Below are positions 11,624 to 21,871 of a DNA stretch of 64,000 nucleotides, piece by piece (positions within the stretch are counted from its first letter, which is position 1; the number at the start of each line of letters is the position of its first letter). Under the pieces are notes generated by a model. That model had not been told where the DNA came from. It searched no databases and saw only the letters and a list, made by a program, of their open reading frames with translations. The stretch is from the NCBI RefSeq assembly GCF_033807575.1, contig NC_084711.1, positions 11,284,001-11,348,000 on the forward strand, in the 5' to 3' direction. This DNA comes from Cydia pomonella. Lineage: Eukaryota > Arthropoda > Insecta > Lepidoptera > Tortricidae. The position numbers were made by a program, and so were the translations under genes.

Positions 11624-12010
11624 CAGGGTTGGCAATTGTATACGGAAGATAATTTCTGCCAAATGTATACCACTAGCAGCAAGCAATTTTATCTCAAATG
11701 TTTCTGTTGTTTAAAACACGTTGTTTGCTCGATTAATTTTGAAAAAAAGTGACAGTGATTGGCACCCAAATTCTCCAAATTTTGTAGCTCTTGACTTATT
11801 TCTGTGGGGCTATCTAAAATTACGTGTCTATGCTAACGAGCTGATGAAATTTAAACAGTTAAAACCGACTATTCGACACAAATGTACTAAGATAATGCCA
11901 AAAATGTGCGAATAGATGCTGAACATTGGGATGATAAGGGCTTACATTTGCCTGCTGTTAGAGGTGGTCATATGTCAGACATTATGTTTCGCATGAATTT
12001 GCCAACCCTG
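11624..12010 (+). mobile_element. Decayed IS630/mariner-type DNA transposon remnant
   Basis: Terminal 'CAGGGTTGGCAA' (11624-11635) is matched exactly by 'TTGCCAACCCTG' (11999-12010). Inside, a 64-codon frame contains 'NFVALDLFLWGYLK', the region around the third catalytic Asp of insect transposases (usually SPDL.PLDFFLWGYLK). Here the SPD motif has become SPN and the frame shifts after 11915. An internally deleted, inactive copy. Confidence 0.6.
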
Positions 12011-12605
12011 AAGAATATATTTTTAAAACAATACCTAATAATTTTTGAACTTAATACAGTTAAAATTTAAAAACAAAATGTATACTTCTTATTTGGCCAC
12101 CCGGTATATGCATTACTTACTGAAGGCTTACGGCGCCCCCTAGCCATCCCTAAGGTAGAACCGTATGGTTCATACCTTCTAACTGGATCAACTCAGGTGA
12201 TACCGAGCTAGCGAAAGAGATAGCGCTGCCAATCAATACTATTAGAAGTATTAGAACAAATTAAATTATTTTCAGAAAATATTTTAATTTGTTTTTATTT
12301 CAAGTACATAACACAAACAAACATATTATATTATAACATAGTATAGTACTAGATATAAGATTGTATGTTGAGTATTTTCTCTGATACAAATATTTCATCA
12401 GTGTCACAGTTCTCTGACCAGTTTTGAACCTTATTGCGATTAGATAAGGCCCAAGGACTGGTCAGGTAAGTGTGTTGCTGTTAGTACCTTACACAGTAGA
12501 TTAAGGAAGAATGTTGAGTGCTACCGTTCGCCAACAAACTGTCAAGCAGTTTGGCGAAAAAATATGTAAAAGGAATTATTCTGTGTATTTCTTATTGTGT
12601 ATTTA

Positions 12606-12606
12606 A

Positions 12607-12641
<35 letters not shown>

Positions 12642-12740
12642 GAAACACTACTATATAAATTATAAACTGAAAAAAATGTCATATACTAAGAAAAAGTGAC
12701 CAAGACCTTCAGTGCTCCAGGTTGGAATACAGTTTTTATG
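12606..12740. repeat. Poly(A) run and SINE fragment
   Basis: A run of about 31 A residues (near 12608-12638) is followed by 'tgtcatatactaagaaaaag' (about 12676), matching the tail of the SINE at 11362-11530. It is a truncated copy in the opposite arrangement to its poly(A). Confidence 0.55.
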
Positions 12741-13324
12741 ATAACTAGTAACAAATTGAAACTATATAATGTAGAGGCCCAACGGAGGCGACATGTCTCA
12801 TTGATAAAGGCTTCTTATATGTAGATTAAAAAAAAGTACTGACTTTATATCAAGTCAATGGCGGCGAATAGGTTAATGGGACGAGACTTTCATAGGTACT
12901 ATTGTTAACTATCAAATAAGGAATTTATTACATTATTCCCATTCCCGCCTGGGTGGCACCACAGTTGTGCACAGATTGATTAGGGCTAAGGCCATCTAGT
13001 AAGCTACTTGCGAGGGTGCAAAAAAAGTTAAAAGTAGATGGCGCTATTAAATCTATAAATAAATTAATATGCTTGAAATGATTAACCTTCTATTGTACTT
13101 TATAGTATTATAGTGTCTGTGACAACAATCAAGCAAGTCCGAGATTTTGTTTATATCAGTAAGATGAAAGTTTACTTTATTTAGTACTTAATTTTTTAAT
13201 CTCGGGTGCAATTGCGAATTTAAACTTGTAACATTTAGATTGACAAGCGAAACTAAATAAAAGATTGTAAAAATAACTGCTTACTTCCTTGTACTGGCTC
13301 AAAATAAATGATACCCTAAATACT
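12741..13324. other. Intergenic, nothing recognised
   Basis: AT-rich sequence downstream of the MBF2-like gene. I see no coding or structured element. Confidence 0.4.
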
Positions 13325-14058
13325 TCAAATATAAATTTCGACCTGATAATTGAGGCCTCTTCCTCGGGCGCTTTTCAGGCGAATATTAACGTAGGGGAGG
13401 CCTGTCCCACCGGCGGTGATGCTTTCCACCCCGCCCGTCGTTCGGTCCAAGTCTCTCGCTATTATTCCCTGAAATAAATATAATAATAGATAGTAAACTA
13501 TAGGTAACAGTTGAACAGGATTTATTTTATTATAGGCTTATTATTACGGGTCAAGTTCTTAGTCTTAACTTTATTACGGGTGTCAGAAATTAGGCAAAAT
13601 TTAACCCTATCACTTTAAAATAAAGTTCAAAATCAGGTGGGAAATATATTGCCTCTGCGTGTCTTTGAAATAAGGTTTACGATTTATCGGTTCACAGTTT
13701 TACAAAATTAAACTCAAATATTATAATACCCCGGGTATTATCTGGGCGTTAATTTGTAGGTCCATACGTATTTATACAAGAGTTAAGCCCATATATAATA
13801 GGTACGTACTAAAAAATCGTTTACGGGAGAAGGTAGACTAGTAAAATATGAATAATCAAACATTTCACTTACTCGAATAGGTATTTGTTCAGGGTTCCAA
13901 TAAAACACTTCTCTCACTCTTTTTTTAAACGGAAACGCCATGGCGTTGACTTTGGTCCGCCAGGCCAGGTGCGCTCCATAGCTGCTACCGATGACCAGGT
14001 CCCTCGCCACACATGACGCGACAACCGCCAGAAGCAAGATGATTGTAATATTTTTCAT
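13325..14058 (-). CDS. MBF2: MBF2-family secreted protein, two exons, 109 aa
   Basis: Exon 1 is 14058-13873 (donor GTAAGT) and exon 2 is 13468-13325 (acceptor ...TTTCAG); both junctions are phase 0. The product is 109 aa. Residues 1-18 form a signal peptide ('MKNITIILLLAVVASCVA'), so secretion is likely. The mature part has the family pattern: 'DLVIGSSYG' at its start, then 'GIIARDLDRTTGGVESITA' and, near the end, 'GGTG..YVNIRLKSARGRG..YQVEIY'. This matches insect MBF2 / 'probable salivary secreted peptide' proteins (about 105-115 aa). I used the ATG at 14058 because the upstream in-frame GTG is unlikely to be a start and a TATA box sits correctly for it. Molecular function is unclear: Bombyx MBF2 was described as a transcription co-activator, yet the members carry secretion signals. 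Confidence 0.85.
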
Positions 14059-14126
14059 AATAAATGTTGCAAAAAACACGGGATAAACGTCTGCGCCCGT
14101 GATGCAGAGCGTATAACAAGCTATTG

Positions 14127-14135
14127 TATTTTATA
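14127..14135 (-). promoter_or_regulatory. TATA box of the MBF2-like gene
   Basis: TATAAAATA on the minus strand lies about 70 nt upstream of the ATG. A start site about 30 nt downstream (near 14104) would give a leader of about 45 nt. Confidence 0.6.
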
Positions 14136-14139
14136 GTAT

Positions 14140-14972
14140 GTATAATGAATCATATCATGTCGCTTCACGCGTTATCTGCGCTCGAAACGAGACGAGGATT
14201 TTTTATTTCTGTTTACAATTTTAGATAAAAGATCCACGGAAAAAATTGTTTCGGGTAATATCATATCATTTATATTTAGAAGTAAATACCTACTATCATG
14301 ATTATAAAGTTTGTAAATATTCTCGTGAAGCAAATTATCAAAGTTAGTCATACAGTGATGTGATAATAATGACAGGATATAAATAACATTAGGTTCAAGG
14401 AACAAAGATAATACTTCGTTTGGAGTCTTTTTAATAGTCATAGGGGACAATATAACAGAGCTTGTTACACGTCATTGAAGAATTTTGTATGTTTTCATAA
14501 CATTTCTATATAATTTGTAGCAGGCAATAACATTATACATAGGTTTGAAGAGGTATAGGTATGTTGAGATACAATCGAAATATTTGTAAAGGAATTGGGT
14601 GTTACGCTCATCGTATATTTAGTCTGGGAACTTTTAAAATACCTTATGCGTTTAGAAGGGTTATGTTCAGATCTATATATCCCTGAATTTACCCTAACCC
14701 AAAGAACTCTGACTGCATATCCATTTTAACGTTTAATATTAATAAATACTATAGTACCATAACCCTAAACGTTTCTTGAACTTCGAATTGGTTTAATACC
14801 TACACAATGTCTAATCCGATAACCATAATATATTTTGAACAACGTACACATACACCATTAACAATCTACCTTTTAGAGTAAAGAAAATACTCCGTATTTA
14901 AGTAACTGGAGACTCGGACATTTGAAAGATCAACAAACACCTACACACGCACAAGTTAAAGGCTCGTATTAA
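14140..14972. other. Intergenic between the MBF2-like gene and hyccin
   Basis: AT-rich sequence with no supported gene. A 92-codon minus frame at 14172-14450 begins at a non-ATG codon and has no recognisable motif, so it is not called. Confidence 0.4.
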
Positions 14973-14978
14973 TTTATT
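14973..14978 (-). terminator. AATAAA poly(A) signal, hyccin long isoform
   Basis: AATAAA on the minus strand lies about 80 nt after the stop of the distal last exon. Confidence 0.6.
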
Positions 14979-15059
14979 TTCAGAAATAGTTTAATAAATT
15001 CATTTTACGAGTAAGTATACCAAAGACCACGGTTACCATTGTATCCCGATATAGTCAAT

Positions 15060-18000
15060 TTACACAGAACTAACTTGCATGGCGGCGAAACGAGGAGTAG
15101 TCTCCATGTCCAGAGAGTCGGTGGTGATTTGCGACCGACTGTCGGAATTTTCAGTACTATTATGGGCGGAGTTTAAGGAAGTTTTATCATCTTTTATACT
15201 ACCATTCGCGTCTGTTATATCGACAGAGCTCGATTTCGTTTGTATTTCAGCCATGTCCCCACCTCCACTGATAGAATTCCAGATACCTTTGGAGGTCTCT
15301 TTGAGGGTTACTTTCTTTTCGGTAGCAGGTTTGTCTTTAGCGTCTTTGGTCTTTTTGCCAAGCACGGTGAACCCGCCGAGCTTCTGTTTGGAGCTGCGGA
15401 TGCCGCCGCCGCGCTGGATCGGCGCGGAGTCCGCCTCGCCCTCCTCAGTGATGGATGTCAGCATGTCGGTCGACTCAGTGGGCACTACTTGACCGGCTTG
15501 TATGGGAATGTCATCTGAAAATAAACATTATCGTATTTATTTGCAATATTAATAAAATTATACTGTGATTGCTTTTGGACCAGTTTTTGAGTACATTACA
15601 TATCTAAGATGGCAAAGTAAAGAACCCCTCAGATCATAGTCATTAATCGTCAGAAGTAACAACAATGATATCAATAAACTTTGAACGTGTATAACGAAAT
15701 AATTTGAGATTTCTTTATTACAATTGCTACCCGTGATATTTAGAAAGAAATATGCCATTCCCGGGAGACTTTATCGGCACTTTTTATCGTTTATCGATGT
15801 GAATAAGACGGCACTCTCGACTTAACCACGAAGACTGCGGCAGAAGTGAGTGACCACGAGTGGAAGAGAGACGCCACGATCAGACCTCTTGCTTCCACTT
15901 ATAGCAACTAGCCGCCTTGCATAGTCATGGTTGGGCTGGCCGACTCTGGTATATAATAATACGTAGATACCATGCATTTATTATCCACAACGACAAGATA
16001 GGACTAGAATGAAGTATTATAGTGTAAAAATTAATAGTGGCAACTGACATGGACACGACTGGCACGAGTACGTCGGAATAAGCTGAAGACAGGTTTTAGT
16101 GGAAAGCACAAATTGATTAGGTACGACGAATAACACTTAGGTATGACACTTATGTGATAATAAATACTTTCGGTATTTGCAAGGATTTTTTTCTTCATGC
16201 GTATATGTGCTTGTGTAATCTTATACAACGTTAAATTATTGCAATAATATTACGCACCCCACGTAAAAAGAAGATAATAAAAATGATGGAATTGATGGAG
16301 CTCGCTCATACAGTTAATGCCTTATTAATCTTATTATCCTGGCTTTCCTTGATAATTTCAAGACAGGTACTAATATAAAGAAATTTACCGTTTTCGTTAA
16401 GAATAACTAAGGGCTAATCAAAATTTTGAAAGCCAAAGACGTCTAAAAAGGCACTATTTGCCGTGCCCTTTGATCATCAATTAGAATTTTTAAAAATAAT
16501 TTTGGTTACTTTACAACTTATAACAAAGAATACGACGTATGTGCATTAGGGCGTAAAAGATACTTTCTTATAAATAACTAGTAACAGTAACTAAATAATG
16601 AAAAGATAATCGATAGTCAATACCTATCAGTTCGAACAGAAAGCGTGATACCTATTCTTAGTTATTGACAAATAGGTACCTATTGAGTTCTAAAGTTGTT
16701 ATCAAGTGAGTTTACCACTACCTAAGGTACATAATATAGAGATTTATGTGGGCATACCTGGGGAAAAAAATAAGTTTTTTATAAGAATTAAGTTGCAGAA
16801 ACAAAATATTTCCCTTATTTCATTTCTTTATATCTGCAATTGAAATACATACATCATTTGAACTTTATATTGTTTTAGTCTACCCAGTGTGAATTGATGA
16901 AGGTGTTACTTATTTTGTATAATCTGACTAATTAATGTGAGATAATCTGTACTTAAATATGTGTTATGTGTACCGGGGTTATTCCGTAAACGTCTTTTGA
17001 ACCTCCTCCTGCCGTTCGCTCCATTCGCTAGCATTAGAGGTATGTGAATTTCGAGCCAACAGATATTTGGTGTTTTTTCCTAACTTATGAAATACCGAGA
17101 CCGATCACGAACATTACTCACCCACCCAAAAGCCTATCGGAATAATCTCAGTACACTTTAGTACAAAAAGAAGTAGCTAAGCGGCCGAAGTGATTCCAAT
17201 GATCTTCACATGCTCTATGCTCTTGCTCTCGGAACGATAAAGATATGCATACACCATTTTGTACTGACCACCTACCTATAGTTAACTATATGTAATGTAT
17301 GCTTTTAAGTAATGTAATTATAATTAAGTATTGTCGATTGAGCGATGCTCGATGTCAATAATGTGGGATAAATTCTGTGTTTAATGATGAGACTTGACAA
17401 ATGGACTACGTTGAAACTATTACACACAAAGGCTTAACTTTTAACTGTTCTGTGCATTGCAACTGCTGTGTTTACATAGACAATTAATGGAATAATACCC
17501 ACTTTATTAAAAGAGTAATCAAAGTAATTGAGTCACTGTAATGTGTCTACGTCACTCAGAGATTCAGTAGAGCTGGCTACGCATTCCGAAGATTTTATAC
17601 TTTGTGACTTATTCAGAGCCAATTTAAAATAATCCCCATCAAATATCTTAAACAATCCGTCCGAGACTCGCGAAAGTGAACGTGTTGTATCCTCGTTGGG
17701 AAATATGTACTTATTCCAAAACACATCTTCAATACTATGAGGCCATGAGCATTCGTCTGGCAGCATGCAAAAAGTGTGACGCTCTTCTGTCAGTAAATCA
17801 TGAAAAATAACGAAATAATCAGATTAAACAATTTTACTGATAAGAGATTAAAATTGTTTAACCCTTTGAACGTCACACTGTCACAGTTAACTCGCGAATT
17901 TGGAATAAATGAGTTCTATGTTTTTGAACTATTAAAATGTTAGGTTTTTGACGACATAATGACGGAAAAAGGGTTAATATAATGTTTAGTTGGGGAAAGC

Positions 18001-20718
18001 AAAAGTTTAATGCTCTTCTTTTTTATTTAATTAAGTACTTTAATGGTTAAAATGTGAAACAACAGCTTTCCGCGACCAAACACTTCTTTAACTCTATTTT
18101 ATAATTTATGAATGTACATTATATTTACCTGGCAGTTTCTTTGTCCGGAAGGATGCATTAGTAATCATAGACTTGGACATAGTAACCGTTGTCGTGGCTG
18201 GCGAGAGCGCCACACTGATGCCCATTGGGCCGTCACATGGTTGTCCTGTTAACAAATAAAAATGAAATAACTGATTCTTAGGTAAGTACAAAAAATCAAC
18301 CACCAATTAGTAAGAGCTTCGTTCATTTCAGCAAGGTTTAAGAAAGGTCAATTAACTGAATTCTTAATACTAATTAAACCATAACCAGTCAATTTGGTGC
18401 AAATTTACCTGATGGATTATTCTTTAAGGAGTTCATGACGGCACTTGTAACCAACATGACATCGGGAAATAGCTCATATTGAGCCCTTTGATCTATGTCT
18501 TTAACTGCTTGAAAAGCTAATGTATAGAACTCGTTGAACATTGCAAAGTATGCTCCTTGTACCATCTCCAACAAGAGGTTGTTTGAAACTGGAATTCTTG
18601 GAGTATTTTTAGTTGAAGTTGATGCAGTGCCCAATTTTTTATGGAATCCCTGTGTCACTATTCTGTAAGTTGAGTAAAAATACTTATTAAATTAGTAAGA
18701 CTGCAATTTTTTTAAATGTTCATATATCTGACAGGTAAATTGTACCTGGAAGCTGCAATACAAAAATGTCTCAATGCTAATTTGGGCAATAAACTCAAGT
18801 GCCGATTATAGATGAAGTAAAGTGCAGCCATCACTTTGGGACGATTCTGTGCATTGATGACATCTACTTGTGGAAGAGGTCCCCAAGTCACAAGTTTCGT
18901 ATTGCATTCTTCCCATCTCCTTAAAGCACTTTCTGTCAGAAATTGGGCACCTAGTGTGAGAGGCTGTCAAAACATAAAAATATATTAAAAGACATGTTTT
19001 CGCTTATTTAGGCTCATTGGGACATTGTGAGAGATGGCACGAGAGTTTTGTTACATTGCGGTTTTTAAGAGTTTAAGCAGAGTGACTACATATCAAATCG
19101 TGGTTTTGGTCACGTTTGTATACATGCAATTTTTGATGTGGCGGTGAAAAGGTTAACCAACGCAACGTGAAAACGTTGAAAATGGAGATAGGCTCTCCAA
19201 AACATGTGTAAGTTAAATTGTAAAATCAGCTAATTACAGTAATTAATATATTTATATTTGATTTATACATTTGTGACCAATGTAGCAATTTGTATGCAAG
19301 TTCTCGAGGTGTAGCTTTTATCTATTGTTTATTCACATAAACATAAATTGATATTTAAATTAATACCTCATGATAAATTGATGCTTGGGCTAAAGATGGC
19401 AGTCTAAATGATACTACTCTAGGTTTTCCTGCTTCATCTACCACTTCAAAATTGTATAAACCTAAAAGCATAAAACATGTTGTTAAGAGTTTCTGAAAAT
19501 ATATGTATTCTAACGTTGCTTAGTATAAAAAAAAATTACCAATCAGCAGAGTTTCAATACATCTCAAACACTTCTTATTACCCTGAGCCACTGAGCTGAG
19601 ATATGTATAGATAAGGGTTGGAACAAACTGAAGAGTAAATCTTTGTAACTCCACTTCTTTAGACCTATAAAAACTAAATAGCTGCACGCAGACATTTTCT
19701 AGCATCTGAAAAGAAAATAATCTCTGTCTGAAAACCAATGCAACCTCAATTCACATTTACAGTGAACATAACTACACATCTATAACAAGTATGCCACTCT
19801 TCAAAGGTTTGATCAATGATCTGTGTCAATTGAATTTAGATTGAGTAATATTATTAAGCATGTTTATGTAATACCGTTCAAAATATTTAACACCATTCTA
19901 GATTAATTTATTTATTTTAAACTTTATTGGACATAATAAAATACAACAGGCCTCTAGGCATTCTCTACCAGTCAACCAGTGATCATATTTTATGTGTTTT
20001 TGTTGGATAGTTTTTTTTTACCATAGGGCAAAACTATAATTTAATTTATGGTTAAAATTACAGTCCCTGTTCCAAATTAGGTTTTAAGGTGACAGAATGT
20101 ATGAAATACAAATCACCCGGAATATGTTCTTGCATATGTTTAATTAAAATAAAAAATACTCTATGCAAGCTATGAAAAGTTAATAAATTTATAATAGTAC
20201 TTATAGGTAATTAATATCATCTGTTTAGTAATATATTCATATGATGTGTGTATAGTTATGCCTAAAAATACCAGCATATAAATTTCAACAGCCTGCAGTG
20301 ATATCTGTTAGGTTATTAGATACATCCTGTGACAATGCAATACTATAGTGCAACTAATAACAACTCTATGTTTATCTTTATTACTCAACTGATATTTTCA
20401 ACATGTGTAAAGTAAGAAACAAACCATTAATTAGCATACTGACTAAAATTTTCAAGGTTTCTTATTGAACACAAGGTTAAACCATCTCCATGTTTATTAC
20501 AAAACCAGATAACAAAATACCTGTTCATATTGTGCCTCATTTTCTTTTTCCTTGGCATTAGTGGCCTCAGTGTCGTCTTCCTGGTAGAAGAGGTTAAAAA
20601 CTGCGGTTGCTATTTCATGGTTATGCTCATGCTCTGCTGCAAAGCTTTTTATTTCATTATCTTGTAATGATGCATATTCAGTTAGCCATTCATTTATGAG
20701 GTGCTTCCAGTCAGACAT
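15060..20718 (-). CDS. FAM126A: Hyccin (FAM126), PI4KA complex subunit, 500 or 433 aa
   Basis: Exons (minus): 20718-20521, 19705-19540, 19461-19367, 18963-18746, 18662-18409, 18245-18129, then either 15514-15060 (total 1503 nt, 500 aa) or 17786-17533 (total 1302 nt, 433 aa). All junctions are GT-AG and in frame. The ATG at 20718 (MSDWKHLINEW) follows an acceptor at 20737, so a 5' UTR exon lies upstream. Diagnostic segments: 'LFSFYRSKEVELQRFTLQF', 'LLIGLYNFEVVDEAG', 'VSFRLPSLAQASIYHE', 'RIPVSNNLLLEMVQGAYFA' and 'RAQYELFPDVMLV'. These correspond in order to the human hyccin helical fold. In other animals hyccin joins TTC7 and EFR3 to hold PI4-kinase IIIalpha at the plasma membrane. The long C-terminus (about 150 residues, Ser/Lys-rich) looks disordered. 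Confidence 0.92.
15515..17502. other. Hyccin last intron, no other gene
   Basis: About 2 kb between the two alternative last exons. I see no coding sequence or clear element, only AT-rich sequence. Confidence 0.4.
17503..17508 (-). terminator. AATAAA poly(A) signal, hyccin short isoform
   Basis: AATAAA on minus, 25 nt after the stop codon of the proximal last exon. Confidence 0.6.
17533..17786 (-). CDS. FAM126A: Alternative proximal last exon of hyccin
   Basis: It has an acceptor ('...ctgacag'), the same phase as the distal last exon, an 83-codon frame ('EERHTFCMLPDECSWPH...DVDTLQ', joined after KKLP) and a TGA at 17533. An AATAAA on the minus strand at 17508-17503 lies 25 nt after the stop. 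Use of this exon would replace the 150-residue tail with an unrelated acidic/Ser-rich tail of 84 residues. The two exons are mutually exclusive, since this one ends translation. Confidence 0.75.
19905..20035 (-). repeat. SINE/LINE tail in a hyccin intron
   Basis: It contains 'aaactttattggacata' and 'ggcattctctaccagtcaacc', the same order of motifs as the repeat at 4866-5010. Confidence 0.5.
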
Positions 20719-21410
20719 TATTGCTTTGGTCAAGTTCTGAAAATATATGACTTACATTTTATATGAATAAACTGCAATTACATGTAGAAAATGTGAAGTG
20801 CATTGAAAACTACTAACAGCATTAAAATATTCTAAAACCTATGATACTTTCCACACTAATGCTAATTTACAGAATGTAAGTACATTCGTAGGTACTGTAG
20901 AGGTAAAGCTGTGAGTAATGATTGCTTCATCACAATTCATCATCCATGCCCCTGAGTTTATGAACACACTCTCTTCAATTGGAAACGAGAACTAAAACAC
21001 AGATTTTTTTTAAATTGATTGAGGATTGGAATGTGGATTAAAATTTTGAATTACTAAATTCGTGTTTTAAAATGCAATGTTATTTGCAAACTACAGTAGA
21101 TATGACTGATCCTTACCAAAAAAGCAAGCGTAGTAACATAGGTATTTATTTGTAGCCCAGGAAATATCAATTATTAACTGAATAAATATTCTTCTGCTCT
21201 GCAATTTATCATTTTTAATTATTTTATTTTATTAATTATTGGAAGTTACTCTAATTTGACTACTCGTCCTTCTGTCAAACTTGACAGTTGTGACATTTGA
21301 CATTCATTTTTTAAACCACAGAGTGAGAATTTTCTGTTAATCAAAACGCATTAACGCATTATGGTAGTGCGGCACGGCACGGTATCAACATGGTATCAAT
21401 CTGAGAACAG

Positions 21411-21540
21411 GGAGCCTACCGCGAAAACCGAAAATCGCAAATTGCAGAGATGTTTTTCTTTTACTCTCTTTAAGATGTAATTAGAGTGACAGAGAAAAAT
21501 GCCTGCAATTGACGAACTCTGAGTTTCGTGGTATAGGCCA
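21411..21540. mobile_element. Foldback MITE with CCTACCGCGAAA ends
   Basis: The left end 'gcctaccgcgaaaacc' pairs imperfectly with the right end 'gagtttcgtggtataggc'; 'gcaaattgcag' and 'ctgcaattg' pair internally. A related copy lies at 26308-26436, and both contain 'gtaattagagtgacagaga'. Confidence 0.7.
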
Positions 21541-21544
21541 TAGT

Positions 21545-21650
21545 GCCTACCGCGAACCTCGTTCGACATATAGCCTTCCTGTCACACTTACAGACGAATG
21601 TACGAGTGCGACAGAGAGACCACACGTCGAACATGGTTCGCGGTAGGGCC
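21545..21650. mobile_element. Second foldback MITE, same termini
   Basis: 'gcctaccgcgaac' on the left and 'gttcgcggtagggc' on the right are inverted repeats about 105 bp apart, with internal pairing 'gttcgaca' / 'gtcgaac'. It shares the terminus CCTACCGCGAA with the neighbouring element but has a different interior. Confidence 0.7.
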
Positions 21651-21871
21651 TCAGACAACGGGGGAGCCTCCTCTTTACTCTTTGGGGCTTCGCACACAAC
21701 CTTTGCAAACGTTCCAATTTACGGTTATGCCAACTGCCACGTAATATGGTCAACTGTCAATTGGTTGTCAAAGTCAAGCCATATTCTCATAGTTGTACTT
21801 GTATTTCCTGTCATTCGTTTGTAATAAATTATAGTACTAAGTTTTTATCTTGTCTTTAATAAACTAATGTT

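Larger units (their letters stand above)
20740..21871. promoter_or_regulatory. Divergent intergenic region hyccin / GRASP
   Basis: The two genes start head to head. The stretch holds any 5' UTR exon of hyccin, the shared upstream DNA and two MITEs (21411-21540, 21545-21650). The remaining unique DNA at 21245-21400 is the best place for a core promoter, but no TATA box stands out and I cannot place the start sites. Confidence 0.4.

Noticed and set aside
14172..14450. 92-codon minus-strand frame between the MBF2-like gene and hyccin
   Set aside because: No ATG at its start, no recognisable motif, AT-driven residues (N, I, L, K).
15079..15518. Two plus-strand frames opposite the hyccin last exon
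   Set aside because: Antisense shadows of the Ser/Lys-rich hyccin tail; no splice or start context.
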